Of a DNA stretch of 10,984 bases, positions 1-7,086 are shown one piece after another; position 1 is the first letter of the stretch, and the number at the start of each line of letters is the position of its first letter. Made by a program: the position numbers and the translations under genes. Origin of the DNA: Phoronis pallida (Eukaryota > Phoronida > Phoronidae); contig JAOXYC010220017.1 of the NCBI GenBank assembly GCA_028565715.1, forward strand, positions 1 through 10,984, given 5' to 3'. The notes beneath the pieces were generated by a model, which was not told where the DNA came from, ran no database searches, and saw only the letters and a list, made by a program, of their open reading frames with translations.

Positions 1-254
1 GTTTTTAAACTCTATCTTTGTATATGTCGAGTTGCATACCCACGTGGGCGCATCCCTTTAGCGTTGCTCTAGTTTTATAATAAAAACCCTAGATCCTCAA
101 GGTTGTCCCAACCTTTTTGATGGGATGACCTCGAAGATCTAGGACTTTTATAAAGATAATTTCAGAAAAGAATCATACTATTTACCGTATTCACAATGTT
201 ACTCCCTTGGTGGATCACCATTTTCTTTTTAATTTCAAATTTTTGTTTTTCTAG
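1..254 (+). other. 3' part of an upstream intron
   Basis: No coding similarity is seen. The segment ends in a pyrimidine tract and TAG acceptor (252-254) that opens the first visible exon. It contains an imperfect hairpin at 88-143 described separately. Confidence 0.75.
88..143. repeat. Imperfect palindrome / hairpin
   Basis: Arms 88-109 (cctagatcctcaaggttgtccc shortened: starts cctagatc, ends gtccc) and 122-143 (starts gggatgacc, ends gatctagg) are reverse complements at 18 of 22 positions around a 12-base loop. All four differences are transitions. Weaker pairing of the TTTTATAA-like flanks extends the arms outward to roughly 72 and 162. It may be a small fold-back element or a structured intronic RNA; its origin is unknown. 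Confidence 0.7.
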
Positions 255-407
255 ACACAAGACGCCTTAGAAGGAGATGAGAACCCTGAGCCAGCCAACA
301 CAGACTTCATCTCGCTGGTTAAAGAAGTATTGACCGGTTTAGAGCCTCATAGCTCGGATGATGAGGTGGCCTCACTAAACAAAATATTAGAGGAAGCACA
401 CTTTAAG
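255..407 (+). CDS. PALS2: Exon a: start of second L27 domain
   Basis: The acceptor is ttttctag ending at 254 and the donor is AAG|gtacat at 408. The exon has 51 codons and phase 0 at both ends. The acidic opening (EGDENPEP) leads into L27 helix 1 ([14 protein letters not shown]) and helix 2 ([14 protein letters not shown]). This aligns with the second L27 of human PALS2, where the matching stretch contains ELVGILKEPHFQ. L27 domains form heterotetramers with partners of the Lin-2/Lin-7 type. This is the first exon visible; the acceptor shows that coding sequence continues upstream of the window. Confidence 0.92.
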
Positions 408-3400
408 GTACATTTTGTTGCGTAGATTCAATTTCTCCCTGCCTCTGATGTTTCTTTGACTTACTGCGTTACAACTAGACCCTCCCCTACGTCGCAACAT
501 GATATTTTATTCTTTTCTACCAGGATCTACAGTTTTGAACAGGTCTGGAATATTTTAAACAAGTGCAAGTCATGTTTTTAACTTTGAAAAAGTCACTTTG
601 GATTCTAAACTTGCGATTCACAGGATTATTGGTCCAAGAGACTGTTCAAAGTACCTCAAAGCAATGTTTTGGTGTCTTTGCTAATGCTTATAATTCTCTG
701 GAATTCAAATAAAACTTCGACACCATTGTAGAAACCCTCACACACTGTATTTTGAACCAAAACAAACAAACAAACAAGTCTCCAAACATAAAAGAGCAAC
801 ATAAGGGAGATAACTTCATAGCAGCAAACTAACAACTTGATGGTGTGTCTTGTGACATAATTCACAACTCTTGTCATTCCCCACTAAATTAACCAAAGCA
901 TGTAATCAGTTGCATCCAAACTAACTGTATTGCTTTCCTTCAAATAGGATATTCTCAGTAGTAAAAAGTTCTCATTTTTGTTCAGGGTTTAGCCGAGGCT
1001 CATGATGATATTGCAAACAAGAACTATGAGGTCAGTCTCGACCAACTGCTTCCAGAGGAAGGTATGACAGCTCCTGTTGCTGGCGCCAATGATGCCATAC
1101 GAATGGTTGGCATCCGCAAGAACCCTGATGAACCTCTAGTAAGTATAAAAACATAACAGGGCCCTCGCTGACCTGATTTTGGTGCCGGTACAAGGCACCT
1201 TCTCCACTCAAATTAATTCAAAAATCACATGAAATTCATTCCCCCCTAAACTGACCAAACATTCCTCCTTGATTATTTTAGATTATTCTTCCAAAAAAGT
1301 CCTGCTAAAATACCAAATATAAAAGATTTATCATTAAAAAATTAGAAATTTAACACTATTTAGCACATTTTCGGTCAACACATAACAGCAATAATTCCCC
1401 AAATTGACGCAAAATCCCCCCTTTTGAAGGCACAGGCACCTGTCCCAAAGGTGAGTGAGGGCCCTGCATAATAATGGTTTCTTTAATGGTGAATATAATT
1501 TGTTCTGAGGCAGTTAATTCTTTTAAGATATGTGATCCATTTTTAGCCACTGTGGTGGTTTTTGGACCTGGATATGTGGTCACTGAAAATCAAATCGTTA
1601 TGAGATCATTGAAGGACAAACAAACTATCTCGGCCAAAGAAATAAATAATAGTGCCTCACCATTAAAGAAACCATTATTATGCAGGGCCCTCACTCACCT
1701 TTGGGACAGGTCAAGTAAATAGGTCAAGTAAATAGATCAAGTAAATAAAAGTATTCTTCTTGCAGGGAATTACAGTTAGTGTTGTCAATGACAACCTGGT
1801 GATCACACGCATCATGACCAACAGCACTGTTGACAAACTAGGTCTGCTTCACGTTGGTGACACCGTGCGAGAGGTCAACGGACAGGAAGTGAGCACGCCA
1901 GAGGGGCTAATGGATGTTGTGAAGAAGACCACAGGCTCGACAATCACGCTCAAAGTGATCCCACACTACGTCACCAAAGAGCAATCAAAAACAGTAAGTA
2001 ACACTTAAGTAGATTCAGCATATGAAGGCACTCAAACTCAATAGACTCGTGAGACGACATTTTAAATCCAAATCAAGTTTGACTGCAAAACAATGCAACT
2101 TGTGGATTTTTAAGTGCAATGAAATGTAATTGTGCTTTTATTGGCAAATGATTTTTAAATTAAAATTGTCAAGTTGACACTTTGTAGTCAAGCCTCGGGT
2201 CTGATAGCTGATAGTGGGGATTGCCCATGGCTATGATACTAGGGGCGGACCTGTTATCTCGGAATTAAAAAAGAAGCTTAAATCAAGTTTACTCTTTATT
2301 GTTGCAGTTGGCAGAAAGACTATTGCTACTCATGCACAAGCTTGATGGCTGCCAGAATAGTCAATCGAGTCAAAAATGTTTCATGCTATATCTTAAAACT
2401 ACACTTTCCATTTCATATTGAAATCCATTTTATATTGAAAAGACAGAAACATTCGGAACTGATCTGGGGAACAAACCCAGGTCTCCCGATTGCCGGTCAG
2501 ATGTTCTACCATCTAAACTAACCAGCTCCTACTATTTTCTGTGCTAATTTTAATGCTATAAGCCAGTACAGTAATAAGCATTTATCCACAATCAAGTTGC
2601 TACCCTTGAGTATTACATCAGGGTGCTCACTTTCATAACGGTGATATTAGGCCCTGGTAACAACTTAACCAGTACATTTATGCACTGTTTACCTTCTCTA
2701 CTTTCCCCTCAGGTATATATGAAAGCTCACTTTAACTATGAGCCAGCCAAGGATAATTTGATAGCAAACAAGGCATCAGGTTTAGCATTCCAGAGAGGTG
2801 ACATCCTACAGATAACTAGTATGGAAGACAAGAGTTGGTGGCAGGTATGTAAGGCCACGGTTTCACCTTCACCACTATTTGACTCACTGCAGTGTTCTCC
2901 ATGACCTGTTTTAACATGTCGCAGTGACATGTTTGAAATCTGAAAAATGGCCTCGCGACATGTTAAAAAAAAAAATTAATATTTTTAAAATGTGATGGGG
3001 AATCGGTTTTAGCACTAAGACCTTAGCACTCCTATCAGTATGGCCTCTTCTAGTTTATTTCGTTAAATGCTCAGTTTATTTTTATTTTTTCATGATAATG
3101 TTGAAAATAAAGAAAAAATCTTGCAATAAAAATGGATTTCTCCATCATTTCGCACGAAGTGACGTGTGTCAAGTTTCACGAAATTATACAATGCGACAGG
3201 TTTGAATTTTTTGATGTGGAGAACACAGTGATTGTTAAAGTCAAGGTCTGGTGAGAATCCTGGGATATTGGCTTGGCCATGAACAATTTATGGTGGTGGG
3301 TCCCTCTCCGGAATACTCGCTCTGGTTTGGCTTTGACGTTAGTTTTGAATGTTTTGAAATTTGAAGCACTGAGGAATTGCACTGACAAATTTTAGAAAGT

Positions 3401-6400
3401 GAGACCGGGCCTAATGCAGTCAAAGACTCCAATATAATTTTTTTTCAAGATAAGTAAAAATGCAGACTTTATTTTTTGATAAATAGTAAAATGCTAGGAA
3501 ATATGAAGTCAAAGTCTCAAGACGTGTTTTGAAAATGCCATCAACATAAATTAAAGGCAGTCACAGTCGGTTTACGGACAACAAGTTTGTTGTTTTTTAA
3601 ACCAGCGAGTTTGATTTGGAAGTTTTTGGCTTGACACACTCATTTCAATGTGGAAAAAAAAAAACGGTCATTGCTTACCGATGTCTAGCAACTTGAAACA
3701 GTTTAAGAGTGGCATGCTTATTTTGAGCTTTTAACCTAGGTAATTATGAACGCTCTAGTTTTCAGTGTTGAATGTCAGACATGTTCTGAGCCATTTGAGA
3801 TTATAAAAAAGGCAACTTTAGTGCATTGAGAGCTGTTTTTGACGGTTGAAAGTGCTTGGGTTTTGTTGTTGTTAACAGAACTGTGACCCCCTTTAATATT
3901 TCAGGCAAAAAAATATGGTACAGATAAGACGGGTCTTATTCCATCAAAAGCAGTAGAAGAAAAGAGGCGGGCAATACACTCTGAACCTAAGAATGACCAA
4001 GTCAAGAGTTCTTGTGAGTTTAAAAATTGTCGTTTCAAAAGTTTTTCAATCGTATTAATCAGAATATTTTGAAAATATAGCATAGTATTTTTTTTTTCAG
4101 CAAAAAATGAACAAAATACTCCATTCAGACAATGTGTTGCTATGTTAATAAAAAAGTTAAGTGCGTGATAGTGCCAGCAGCGCTATCCATGAGCACTCTG
4201 TAGTTCAGATCTTATTTTTGAATTTTATAAGTGCTATTTGTTCTCTTTCAGTATTGTGTGGATGGGCCAGAAAGAAGAAGGGCACCTACAAGGTTGCTAA
4301 AAATGCAGCACGTATGTATTTTTGAATAGATTACGTCAATTGAGTTATTTGACTGACTGTATAAATCTTGGTGTGAAATACAATTATCATTGTCTTCCTA
4401 AGAAAAAAAACATGAAAACATAAAAGGCATTCGGATAACGAGTGATGAATTCAGGTTAAAGAAAAGAATAGGCATTGGATACTTGGTGATGAATTCAGGT
4501 TAAAGAAAAGTATTTATTGGTGTTTCAAATTATGTTGTTGTATGTTTTCAAATTATGTCTTGAATTTATTCTCGTTTTGTTTGAATATCTAACACGAAAC
4601 TTCTATTATTCAGAGACTGACACTGGAGAGGTTGTCACGTACGAGGAGGTTGCTAGGTTACCAGTCGGTGTTAAACGTAATGTGCTTGTATTAATCGGGG
4701 CCCAGGGCATTGGTAGGAGGAGTCTAAAGAACTCGCTGATTGAGAAGGAGAAAGATGAATACAAAGGAGTTGTGCGATGTGAGTTTTTAAATGCCAAGAT
4801 ATATGCTACTGTACATGTGTCCTTGTTACATGTACGTTGTGGCAAGAATGCGAAACAGGATCTCATGAGATATTCTAATTAAATTTTTAAAACTCAAACA
4901 ATGTGTTACGAAATTTTTTGTGTTGTTTATTTTTAGCCAGTTATTTCACATGCCACATACTTTTAGTGATGAACTCAAGCTCTATACAGCTAGTTTTGTG
5001 TTTTCCAGTGTACTGGATGGCGCAAAAGGTCATGAGAAATCTGTCTTAATCAAGTTCCGTGACTTGCAATTTTCTTACCTCATATGTTCCATTTCATTTA
5101 GCTCTGATTAAGATTCTTACTGGGATGAAAAAAAAATATGGAAGTGACACAAACTTCTAAACTCTGTTGTTTCTTTCTTAGGCACATCGCGAGCACCGCG
5201 GGAGGGTGAAGTAGATGGCCAATATTACTTCTTCTGTGACAAAGCCCAGATGGAGGCTGACATTAAGGCCGGCAAATACCTGGAATCTGGCGAATATGGG
5301 GGTAACTTTTATGGGACCAAACTCGACACCGTCCGTGACTTGTTAAAAGAAGACCAAATAGCTGTCCTAGATGTAAACACTCAGGTAAGTGGATCATGAT
5401 TGGTCGGATTTTCAAATTGGATTGACGAGCTGACAACAGGCTATACATCAATGAGAATATCATTTTAATGTATTTGATTTTGAAATGACTGATAAATTTT
5501 GAACTCAACTGGGAATTGAACCCAGGTCTCTCTGTTTGCTAGACACATGGTCTACCAACTGAGCTGACCAGCCCCTACTATTTTCTGTGGTTATTTAAAC
5601 ACTATAACTTTATTTTCTTCCTGTTTACAAGAACGCCAGGTAATTGATTATACCATATAATTATGTTATGCGTTATTTTATTCAATTTTGTTGACCTGTT
5701 TGGCAATTGGCAGTATGACTTCTTTGATAATAATTTTATTGAGGCCTTCTACCTTACTGAACAATGCAATATTTGAATTCACAAATGCCTTTCATCTCAA
5801 ATTCAATTTATATTATGAGGTGTCTGTTGTTTTTTAAAACAGATTGTACAATTAAAATTGTAGAATATGTATCTTTTTTGAATTCTTGTATAGCAGCAAA
5901 TAATGGTCAGTGATATTAAAGTCCATATATAAAGATATTTTCAATTCCATGGTTATCTGTGGCAAAGATACAATGCTTCTATTTTTAAAACAAGTATTTT
6001 CTTCTATCAACAGGCCATGAAACAACTGAGGACAGCAGAGTTTATGCCTTACATTGTCTTCATAGGAGCTCCTAGTATGGATGGACTGAAGAAATTACAT
6101 GAGGAAGGGAAGAATAAGGGCGTGTCTATGCCAGACAAAACGGTAAAATGTCTCAAAATTCAAGCATATAGGTCTGAGTGTGTTGGAATACATATAAAAA
6201 ATATGTATAATACTCCAATTGAACTTGTTTTTAAAAAATCCATTCACCAACAGAATTTTGTAAAATTCTTTGTAATAGCCTAGTAAGTTTATTTAGCATA
6301 CATTCAAATTATTTTTTGATGCACCACCAAACATGAACTCACTTTTCAAGACTGTTGTTTATTTTAAAGTATTTCACTAGTTATGTCACAACAAAAGCAA

Positions 6401-6635
6401 TATTTCATGAAAAGGAACAATTAAACCACTCTTTTAAGTTGTACTGTTTGTCCTACAGGATAAGGACTTCAGGCGACTATTTGAAGACAGCCAAAGGATT
6501 GAGCGATCTTTCGGACATTTCTTTGACACAAGTTTGGTGAACAGTGACTTTGAGAAATCCTACCAGGAGCTTCGGAAAATTTGCGGTAACCTCGGCAAGG
6601 AGACAACATGGGTTCCTGTCAGCTGGGTAAAATAA
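255..6635 (+). CDS. PALS2: MAGUK p55 family scaffold (MPP2/PALS2, Varicose type), 5'-partial, ten exons
   Basis: Joined exons 255-407, 986-1138, 1766-1993, 2713-2844, 3905-4013, 4252-4311, 4614-4778, 5182-5384, 6014-6142 and 6459-6635 give 502 residues with no internal stop. Domains in order: second L27 (about 15-68), PDZ (89-170, carboxylate loop PLGI), SH3 (180-245, WWQ and GLIPS), a short basic HOOK (about 245-280), and GK (about 300-497) ending VPVSWVK. Human MPP2 and PALS2 are about 540-550 residues, so about 40-50 residues, including the first L27 and the start codon, lie upstream. The family consists of membrane-associated scaffolds at cell junctions, where L27 pairs with other L27 proteins and PDZ binds C-terminal tails. 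The GK P-loop reads [12 protein letters not shown] and lacks the catalytic Lys, as usual for MAGUKs, so it should bind partners rather than phosphorylate GMP. Motifs such as [18 protein letters not shown] and LRTAEFMPY slightly favour PALS2 over MPP2, but a single pre-duplication co-orthologue is likely. Family assignment is very secure; the exact orthologue is not. Confidence 0.95.
408..985 (+). other. Intron between exons a and b (578 bp)
   Basis: GT-AG intron. A short (CAAA)n run lies at about 758-777. The antisense open frame across 656-877 is low complexity and hydrophobic, with no family resemblance. Nothing else is recognised. Confidence 0.85.
986..1138 (+). CDS. PALS2: Exon b: end of L27, linker, first PDZ strand
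   Basis: The acceptor is tttttgttcag ending at 985 and the donor is CTA|gtaagt at 1139. The exon has 51 codons, phase 0 at both ends. It starts [15 protein letters not shown], the third L27 helix (compare LLEAHDIVASK in PALS2). A flexible linker of about 22 residues follows, then [14 protein letters not shown], the first PDZ beta strand and the start of the carboxylate-binding loop. The intron splits the PDZ loop between PL and GI. Confidence 0.94.
1157..1466. mobile_element. MITE-like non-autonomous DNA transposon with CAGGGCCCT termini
   Basis: The left end CAGGGCCCTCGCTGACC (1157-1173) is matched by the right end GGTGAGTGAGGGCCCTG (1450-1466), two mismatches in 17. Weaker terminal similarity continues inward (GGTGCC and CCTTC blocks). 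Both sides are abutted by the 5-mer cataa (1152-1156 and 1467-1471), a candidate target-site duplication. At about 310 bp with no coding capacity it fits a MITE. CAGGG starts occur in hAT families, but hAT duplications are 8 bp, so the superfamily is unresolved. Confidence 0.62.
1438..1711. repeat. Perfect 55-bp inverted repeat, 164-bp spacer
   Basis: Bases 1438-1492 and 1657-1711 are exact reverse complements. Each arm contains the right terminus of the CAGGGCCCT element plus 26 bp of its flank (catataat-like start: cataataatggtttctttaa at 1467-1486). The right arm ends 54 bp before the PDZ exon. The open frame across 1474-1722 simply crosses this structure and shows no protein-family resemblance. 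Confidence 0.93.
1709..1747. repeat. 13-bp tandem repeat, three copies
   Basis: Three consecutive copies of ggtcaagtaaata, the third with one change (gatcaagtaaata), sit immediately before the pyrimidine-rich acceptor of exon c. The repeat overlaps the last bases of the inverted-repeat arm. Confidence 0.9.
1766..1993 (+). CDS. PALS2: Exon c: body of the PDZ domain
   Basis: The acceptor is cttcttgcag ending at 1765 and the donor is ACA|gtaagt at 1994. The exon has 76 codons, phase 0. It opens [16 protein letters not shown] and continues [15 protein letters not shown], the hallmark beta-strand and GD..EVNG region of PDZ domains. The helix that lines the ligand groove reads [12 protein letters not shown], with no histidine at its first position, so class I (S/T-X-V) ligand preference is not expected. 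That reading of specificity is inference. The exon ends in the PDZ-SH3 linker (YVTKEQSKT). Confidence 0.95.
1994..2712 (+). other. Intron between exons c and d (719 bp)
   Basis: GT-AG intron containing a reverse-strand tRNA-SINE fragment at about 2459-2560. The open frame from 2623 reaches the real exon only by running through the acceptor; its first 30 residues are intron. Confidence 0.88.
2459..2560 (-). mobile_element. tRNA-derived SINE fragment, copy A
   Basis: Read on the minus strand it has an A-box-like TAGTTTAGATGG (2509-2520) and a B-box-like GGTTTGTTCC (2468-2477) within a CTGGG/CCCAG T-arm. It shares the block matching ctactattttctgtg...aatgctataa on the plus strand with the copy at 5499-5606. 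An acceptor stem cannot be formed, so it is not a tRNA gene. The anticodon arm still pairs with G-U wobbles. Edges are approximate. Confidence 0.7.
2713..2844 (+). CDS. PALS2: Exon d: first half of SH3 domain
   Basis: The acceptor tttcccctcag ends at 2712 and has a good pyrimidine tract. The donor is CAG|gtatgt at 2845. The exon has 44 codons, phase 0. [17 protein letters not shown] matches the SH3 opening of MPP2/PALS2 (VKCHFDYNP...NLIPCKEAGL). [10 protein letters not shown] is the RT-loop/diverging-turn region and DKSWWQ carries the SH3 tryptophan pair. MAGUK SH3 domains generally do not use the classical PxxP groove and pair instead with the GK domain. Confidence 0.94.
2845..3904 (+). other. 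Intron between exons d and e (1060 bp)
   Basis: This is the largest intron in the window. It begins with a MITE-like element (2890-3228). A small hairpin lies at 3569-3603 (GGTTTA/TAAACC enclosing ACAACAA/TTGTTGT). The antisense open frames at 3176-3432 overlap each other and resemble no known family. Confidence 0.87.
2890..3228. mobile_element. MITE-like element with CAGTGTTCTCC termini
   Basis: The left end CAGTGTTCTCC (2890-2900) is matched inverted by GGAGAACACAG (3218-3228), one mismatch. A second block, catgtcgcagtg (2915-2926) against caatgcgacagg (3190-3201), is also inverted-related, so the degenerate termini span about 38 bp. An internal perfect 14-bp inverted repeat (2909-2922 / 2955-2968) adds structure. 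No coding capacity and no clear target-site duplication. CAGTG starts are typical of hAT-derived MITEs, but the superfamily is inference. Confidence 0.55.
3905..4013 (+). CDS. PALS2: Exon e: second half of SH3 and start of HOOK
   Basis: The acceptor taatatttcag ends at 3904 and the donor is TCTT|gtgagt at 4014. The exon is 109 nt, enters at phase 0 and leaves at phase 1. [15 protein letters not shown] matches the conserved SH3 exit (AGLIPSQFLEEKRKA in human PALS2). The human GGS run before GLIPS is replaced by KYGTDK. The tail ([13 protein letters not shown]) is the variable HOOK start. Confidence 0.93.
4014..4251 (+). other. Intron between exons e and f (238 bp)
   Basis: Short GT-AG intron, AT-rich, with no repeat or structure recognised. 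Confidence 0.85.
4252..4311 (+). CDS. PALS2: Exon f: short HOOK exon
   Basis: The acceptor gttctctttcag ends at 4251 and the donor is C|gtatgt at 4312. The exon is 60 nt with phase 1 on both sides, so it could be skipped without breaking the frame. It encodes [18 protein letters not shown] plus split codons at both ends. The basic KKK cluster matches the SKKKKK segment of vertebrate MPP2/PALS2, which lies in the HOOK region between SH3 and GK. A symmetric 60-nt exon is a candidate cassette exon; no expression evidence is available here. Confidence 0.9.
4312..4613 (+). other. Intron between exons f and g (302 bp)
   Basis: GT-AG intron. Its main feature is a 45-bp tandem duplication. The open frame starting at 4517 begins inside this intron and joins the true exon frame through the acceptor. 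Confidence 0.87.
4426..4515. repeat. 45-bp tandem duplication
   Basis: Copy 1 (4426-4470) and copy 2 (4471-4515) both begin ggcatt and share the 26-base core running from gtgatgaattcaggtt to aaagaaaag. Differences are confined to the first 16 bases, including a 1-bp shift, and to the last few bases. Confidence 0.88.
4614..4778 (+). CDS. PALS2: Exon g: GK domain N-terminus with degenerate P-loop
   Basis: The acceptor ctattattcag ends at 4613 and the donor is CGAT|gtgagt at 4779. The exon is 165 nt with phase 1 on both sides. TYEEVARLP matches the conserved pre-GK segment (IYEEVAKMP). [21 protein letters not shown] is the GK core strand and P-loop, with Arg in place of the catalytic Lys of true guanylate kinases. 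This is shared with vertebrate MPP2/PALS2 (GAQGVGRRSLKN). Confidence 0.95.
4779..5181 (+). other. Intron between exons g and h (403 bp)
   Basis: GT-AG intron with a strong pyrimidine tract at its 3' end. The open frame at 4920-5111 shows no resemblance to GK sequence and would not splice in frame between the flanking exons. No repeats recognised. Confidence 0.85.
5182..5384 (+). CDS. PALS2: Exon h: GK domain GMP-binding region
   Basis: The acceptor tttctttcttag ends at 5181 and the donor is CAG|gtaagt at 5385. The exon is 203 nt, entering at phase 1 and leaving at phase 0. [17 protein letters not shown] is the GMP-binding region of GK domains (TSR.PR..E.dGq.Y.F). EMEAD-type sequence ([20 protein letters not shown]) and FYGTKLDTV follow. 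The retained Ser, Arg, Glu and Tyr positions fit the use of the old GMP pocket for phospho-peptide binding, a known MAGUK GK property. Confidence 0.95.
5385..6013 (+). other. Intron between exons h and i (629 bp)
   Basis: GT-AG intron holding a tRNA-derived SINE fragment (about 5499-5606) on the minus strand. The remainder is AT-rich and featureless. Confidence 0.87.
5499..5606 (-). mobile_element. tRNA-derived SINE fragment, copy B
   Basis: Read on the minus strand it contains an A box CAGCTCAGTTGG (5555-5566) and a canonical B box GGTTCAATTCC (5512-5522), the internal RNA polymerase III promoter. The T-arm CTGGG/CCCAG is perfect. The D-arm (GCTC/GACC) is mismatched and the acceptor stem does not close, so this is a SINE head rather than a functional tRNA gene. 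The upstream block equivalent to ctactattttctgtgg on the plus strand is shared with copy A. Confidence 0.8.
6014..6142 (+). CDS. PALS2: Exon i: GK domain, middle
   Basis: The acceptor ctatcaacag ends at 6013 and the donor is ACG|gtaaaa at 6143. The exon has 43 codons, phase 0. [20 protein letters not shown] matches the PALS2 stretch LKVLRTSEFMPYVVFIAAP. The rest ([20 protein letters not shown]) corresponds to the lid-helix region. The reading frame stays open past the donor, but the sequence turns non-homologous at 6143. Confidence 0.94.
6143..6458 (+). other. Intron between exons i and j (316 bp)
   Basis: GT-AG intron, AT-rich. The open frames at 6017-6283 and 6355-6540 extend real exons into this intron or read exon j in another frame. 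Nothing else is seen. Confidence 0.86.
6459..6635 (+). CDS. PALS2: Exon j: GK domain C-terminus and stop codon
   Basis: The acceptor tttgtcctacag ends at 6458. The exon has 58 codons and TAA at 6633-6635. [23 protein letters not shown] and [15 protein letters not shown] match the final GK helices. The end [10 protein letters not shown] lines up with the WVP(I/V)SWVY terminus of MPP2/PALS2, so the stop falls where expected and only the last residue differs. The codons after SW (gta aaa) also form a usable donor, giving a possible alternative end at 8604-8630. Confidence 0.93.
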   Translation, partial: DKDFRRLFEDSQRIERSFGHFFDTSLVNSDFEKSYQELRKICGNLGKETTWVPVSWVK

Positions 6636-7039
6636 TATTTTATTGATATTTAAAAATAATTCTTTTACTGTTTTGGTATGGTATGGGTTTGCTTACTGAA
6701 GCTTTTCACGAAAAATCAGATGGGGAAGTGCAGGGCCTTGGGTTTCCCAAAATTAATTTTACTTGGTTCTCCAAGTTACCAGTCACAGGGTGACTTTGCT
6801 CAAAAAGAGTGATGCTTAAAGTTGACTAAAAGAGAAACGAGTCGAAAAACCTAGACCCTGATACCGTAATCATACATTGATTGAGCTTTTGTAGCCTGAA
6901 GAAATGTTTCAGTTTGCAATGAACATTTTTTTCCAAGATTATGATTCTATGTTTTGGCTTGATGATATTACGTATGCAAGAATGGTAACTTTTGCATAAT
7001 ATAATGTTTTTATTCAGTTTTTCATTTTACTCATCAAAT

Positions 7040-7086
7040 TGTAAATATTGCTTGTATTTGATAGCAAGGAAATCGGATTGTACATA
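7040..7086 (+). promoter_or_regulatory. Pair of Pumilio-type 3' UTR elements
   Basis: TGTAAATA (7040-7047) and TGTACATA (7079-7086) both match the PUF-protein consensus UGUANAUA and are 39 bases apart, about 400-450 bases after the stop codon. PUF proteins bind this motif in 3' UTRs and repress translation or promote decay. Function here is inference. Confidence 0.45.

Larger units (their letters stand above)
1139..1765 (+). other. Intron between exons b and c (627 bp)
   Basis: GT-AG intron, almost entirely accounted for by the CAGGGCCCT-ended element, the 55-bp inverted repeat and the 13-bp tandem repeat. Confidence 0.88.

Noticed and set aside
656-877. Minus-strand 73-codon hydrophobic open frame
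   Set aside because: It lies wholly within an intron, is rich in Val, Leu, Phe and Cys from an AT-rich antisense reading, and has no family resemblance.
1474-1722. Plus-strand 82-codon open frame
   Set aside because: It runs across the 55-bp inverted repeat and the tandem array inside an intron; the mirrored antisense frame at 1356-1583 uses the same repeat.
2882-3236. 8-bp target-site duplication for the CAGTGTTCTCC element
   Set aside because: The flanks actcactg and tgattgtt do not match at any sensible boundary, so the hAT assignment stays tentative.
3176-3432. Two overlapping minus-strand open frames, as a gene remnant
   Set aside because: They are different frames of the same intron stretch and neither resembles a known protein.
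4920-5111. Possible cassette exon in the intron between 4778 and 5182 (acceptor-like ttttccag near 5008)
   Set aside because: No GK-like sequence is encoded, no good donor follows, and the flanking exons join perfectly without it at a conserved GK position.
5499-5606. Functional minus-strand tRNA gene
   Set aside because: The T-arm and the A and B boxes are good, but the D-arm is mismatched and the acceptor stem does not pair, as expected for a SINE head.
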